A stretch of DNA of 15,203 bases from Bacteroidota bacterium (GTDB lineage: Bacteria > Bacteroidota > Ignavibacteria > Ignavibacteriales > Melioribacteraceae), in NCBI GenBank assembly GCA_021812745.1, contig JAKAMS010000020.1:1-15203 (forward strand). The letters are read 5' to 3'. Position numbers and translations under genes: made by a program. The notes beneath the pieces are model-generated. The model worked only from the letters and a program-made list of their open reading frames with translations. It was not told the origin of the DNA and did not search any database. Shown piece after piece: positions 14,803-15,203 of this stretch (position 1 is the stretch's first letter; the number at the start of each line of letters is the position of its first letter).

Positions 14803-15203
14803 TTACTCAATGTTCTGAATTTGTTCCCGGATTTTTTCTATCTCTTCCTTAATTGAAATTCCGCTATGTGAAATTTCTGATGATACCGACTTGCTGTTAA
14901 TTGTATTCGATTCTCGGTTCATCTCCTGAACTATGAAGTTCAGTTTTCTTCCTGCATCTTCGGATTTTGCAATTGTATCTAAAAACATTTTTATATGACT
15001 GCGTAATCTTACACATTCTTCAGTTACATCGGCTCGTTCTGCTATTAGAGCAAGTTCCATATTTAAGCGGTCTTGGTTGTTAGAAAGATCGGCAACTAAT
15101 TGCTTTGCTTTCTCTTTTATCTTTTCAAAATATGCTTTAACACTATCGTCTGAAATGTTCTCAATTTTATTAAGAGCATCTTCGATTATCTGAACTCTTT
15201 TCC
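14803..15203 (-). CDS. yicC: YicC family endoribonuclease, C-terminal part (5' end outside window)
   Basis: The reading frame is open to the right edge, so the gene enters from outside; about 132 C-terminal residues are visible. They match the YicC/DUF1732 C-terminal domain: ALIAERADVTEECVRLRSHI, then AGRKLNFIVQEMNRESNTINSKS, then SIKEEIEKIREQIQNIE at the very end. The upstream visible part (DDSVKAYFEKIKEKAKQL and onward) is a helical region. An internal ATG at 15060 could be mistaken for a start but lies in the middle of the domain. YicC proteins in E. coli and Bacillus act as endoribonucleases on small or structured RNAs. The arrangement before gmk and rpoZ recalls the yloC-gmk-rpoZ cluster of Firmicutes. 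Confidence 0.93.
   Translation of the reverse strand, partial: KRVQIIEDALNKIENISDDSVKAYFEKIKEKAKQLVADLSNNQDRLNMELALIAERADVTEECVRLRSHIKMFLDTIAKSEDAGRKLNFIVQEMNRESNTINSKSVSSEISHSGISIKEEIEKIREQIQNIE

Noticed and set aside
1..15203. Mobile element, defence island, CRISPR or prophage
   Set aside because: No transposase, integrase, direct-repeat array, tRNA junction or foreign-looking cargo was found; all large genes belong to core families.

Overview
The window is AT-rich bacterial chromosome made almost entirely of core-type genes packed on the minus strand. Protein style suggests the Bacteroidota/Chlorobi/Ignavibacteria part of the tree: Lys/Ile/Asn-rich products, weak Shine-Dalgarno sequences at several starts, TAnnTTTG-like promoter words, and a yicC-gmk-rpoZ cluster. 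This placement is inference from sequence character only. I see no insertion sequence, integrase, tRNA, rRNA or CRISPR array.

Left part (1-2260): the 3' end of gatB (plus) runs 18 bp into the 3' end of a convergent extended short-chain dehydrogenase/reductase gene (minus). A 134-bp divergent intergenic region separates that gene from nfo (endonuclease IV, plus). It holds two back-to-back promoter candidates, a 9-bp inverted repeat and a degenerate hexanucleotide repeat. Next (2258-5352) is a tight minus-strand operon: family-4 uracil-DNA glycosylase, replicative helicase dnaB, and a secreted DUF1460 (NlpC/P60-like) protein. The neighbourhood therefore has two base-excision-repair enzymes plus the replicative helicase.

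Centre (5457-13327): a complete kdpFABCDE locus on the minus strand. It encodes the high-affinity K+-importing P-type ATPase (KdpFABC) and its sensor kinase/response regulator pair (KdpDE). The 31-residue KdpF was found by reading the gap upstream of kdpA. All key residues I could check are present (KdpA pore loops, KdpB TGES/DKTGT, KdpD Walker A and His, KdpE Asp), so the system looks functional. The KdpD Usp domain has a serine motif and spacing like that reported for c-di-AMP binding in Staphylococcus.

Right part (13428-15203): a small unrecognised membrane protein gene lies just upstream of kdpF on the same strand. It is followed by a strong intrinsic terminator that ends the yicC-gmk-rpoZ operon; yicC runs off the window edge.

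No clearly new multi-gene system is visible. The points most worth a second look are the kdpF micro-gene, the possible c-di-AMP input to KdpD, the hexamer repeat with overlapping promoters upstream of nfo, the GC-rich hairpin at the glycosylase/dnaB junction, and the membrane protein next to the kdp promoter.
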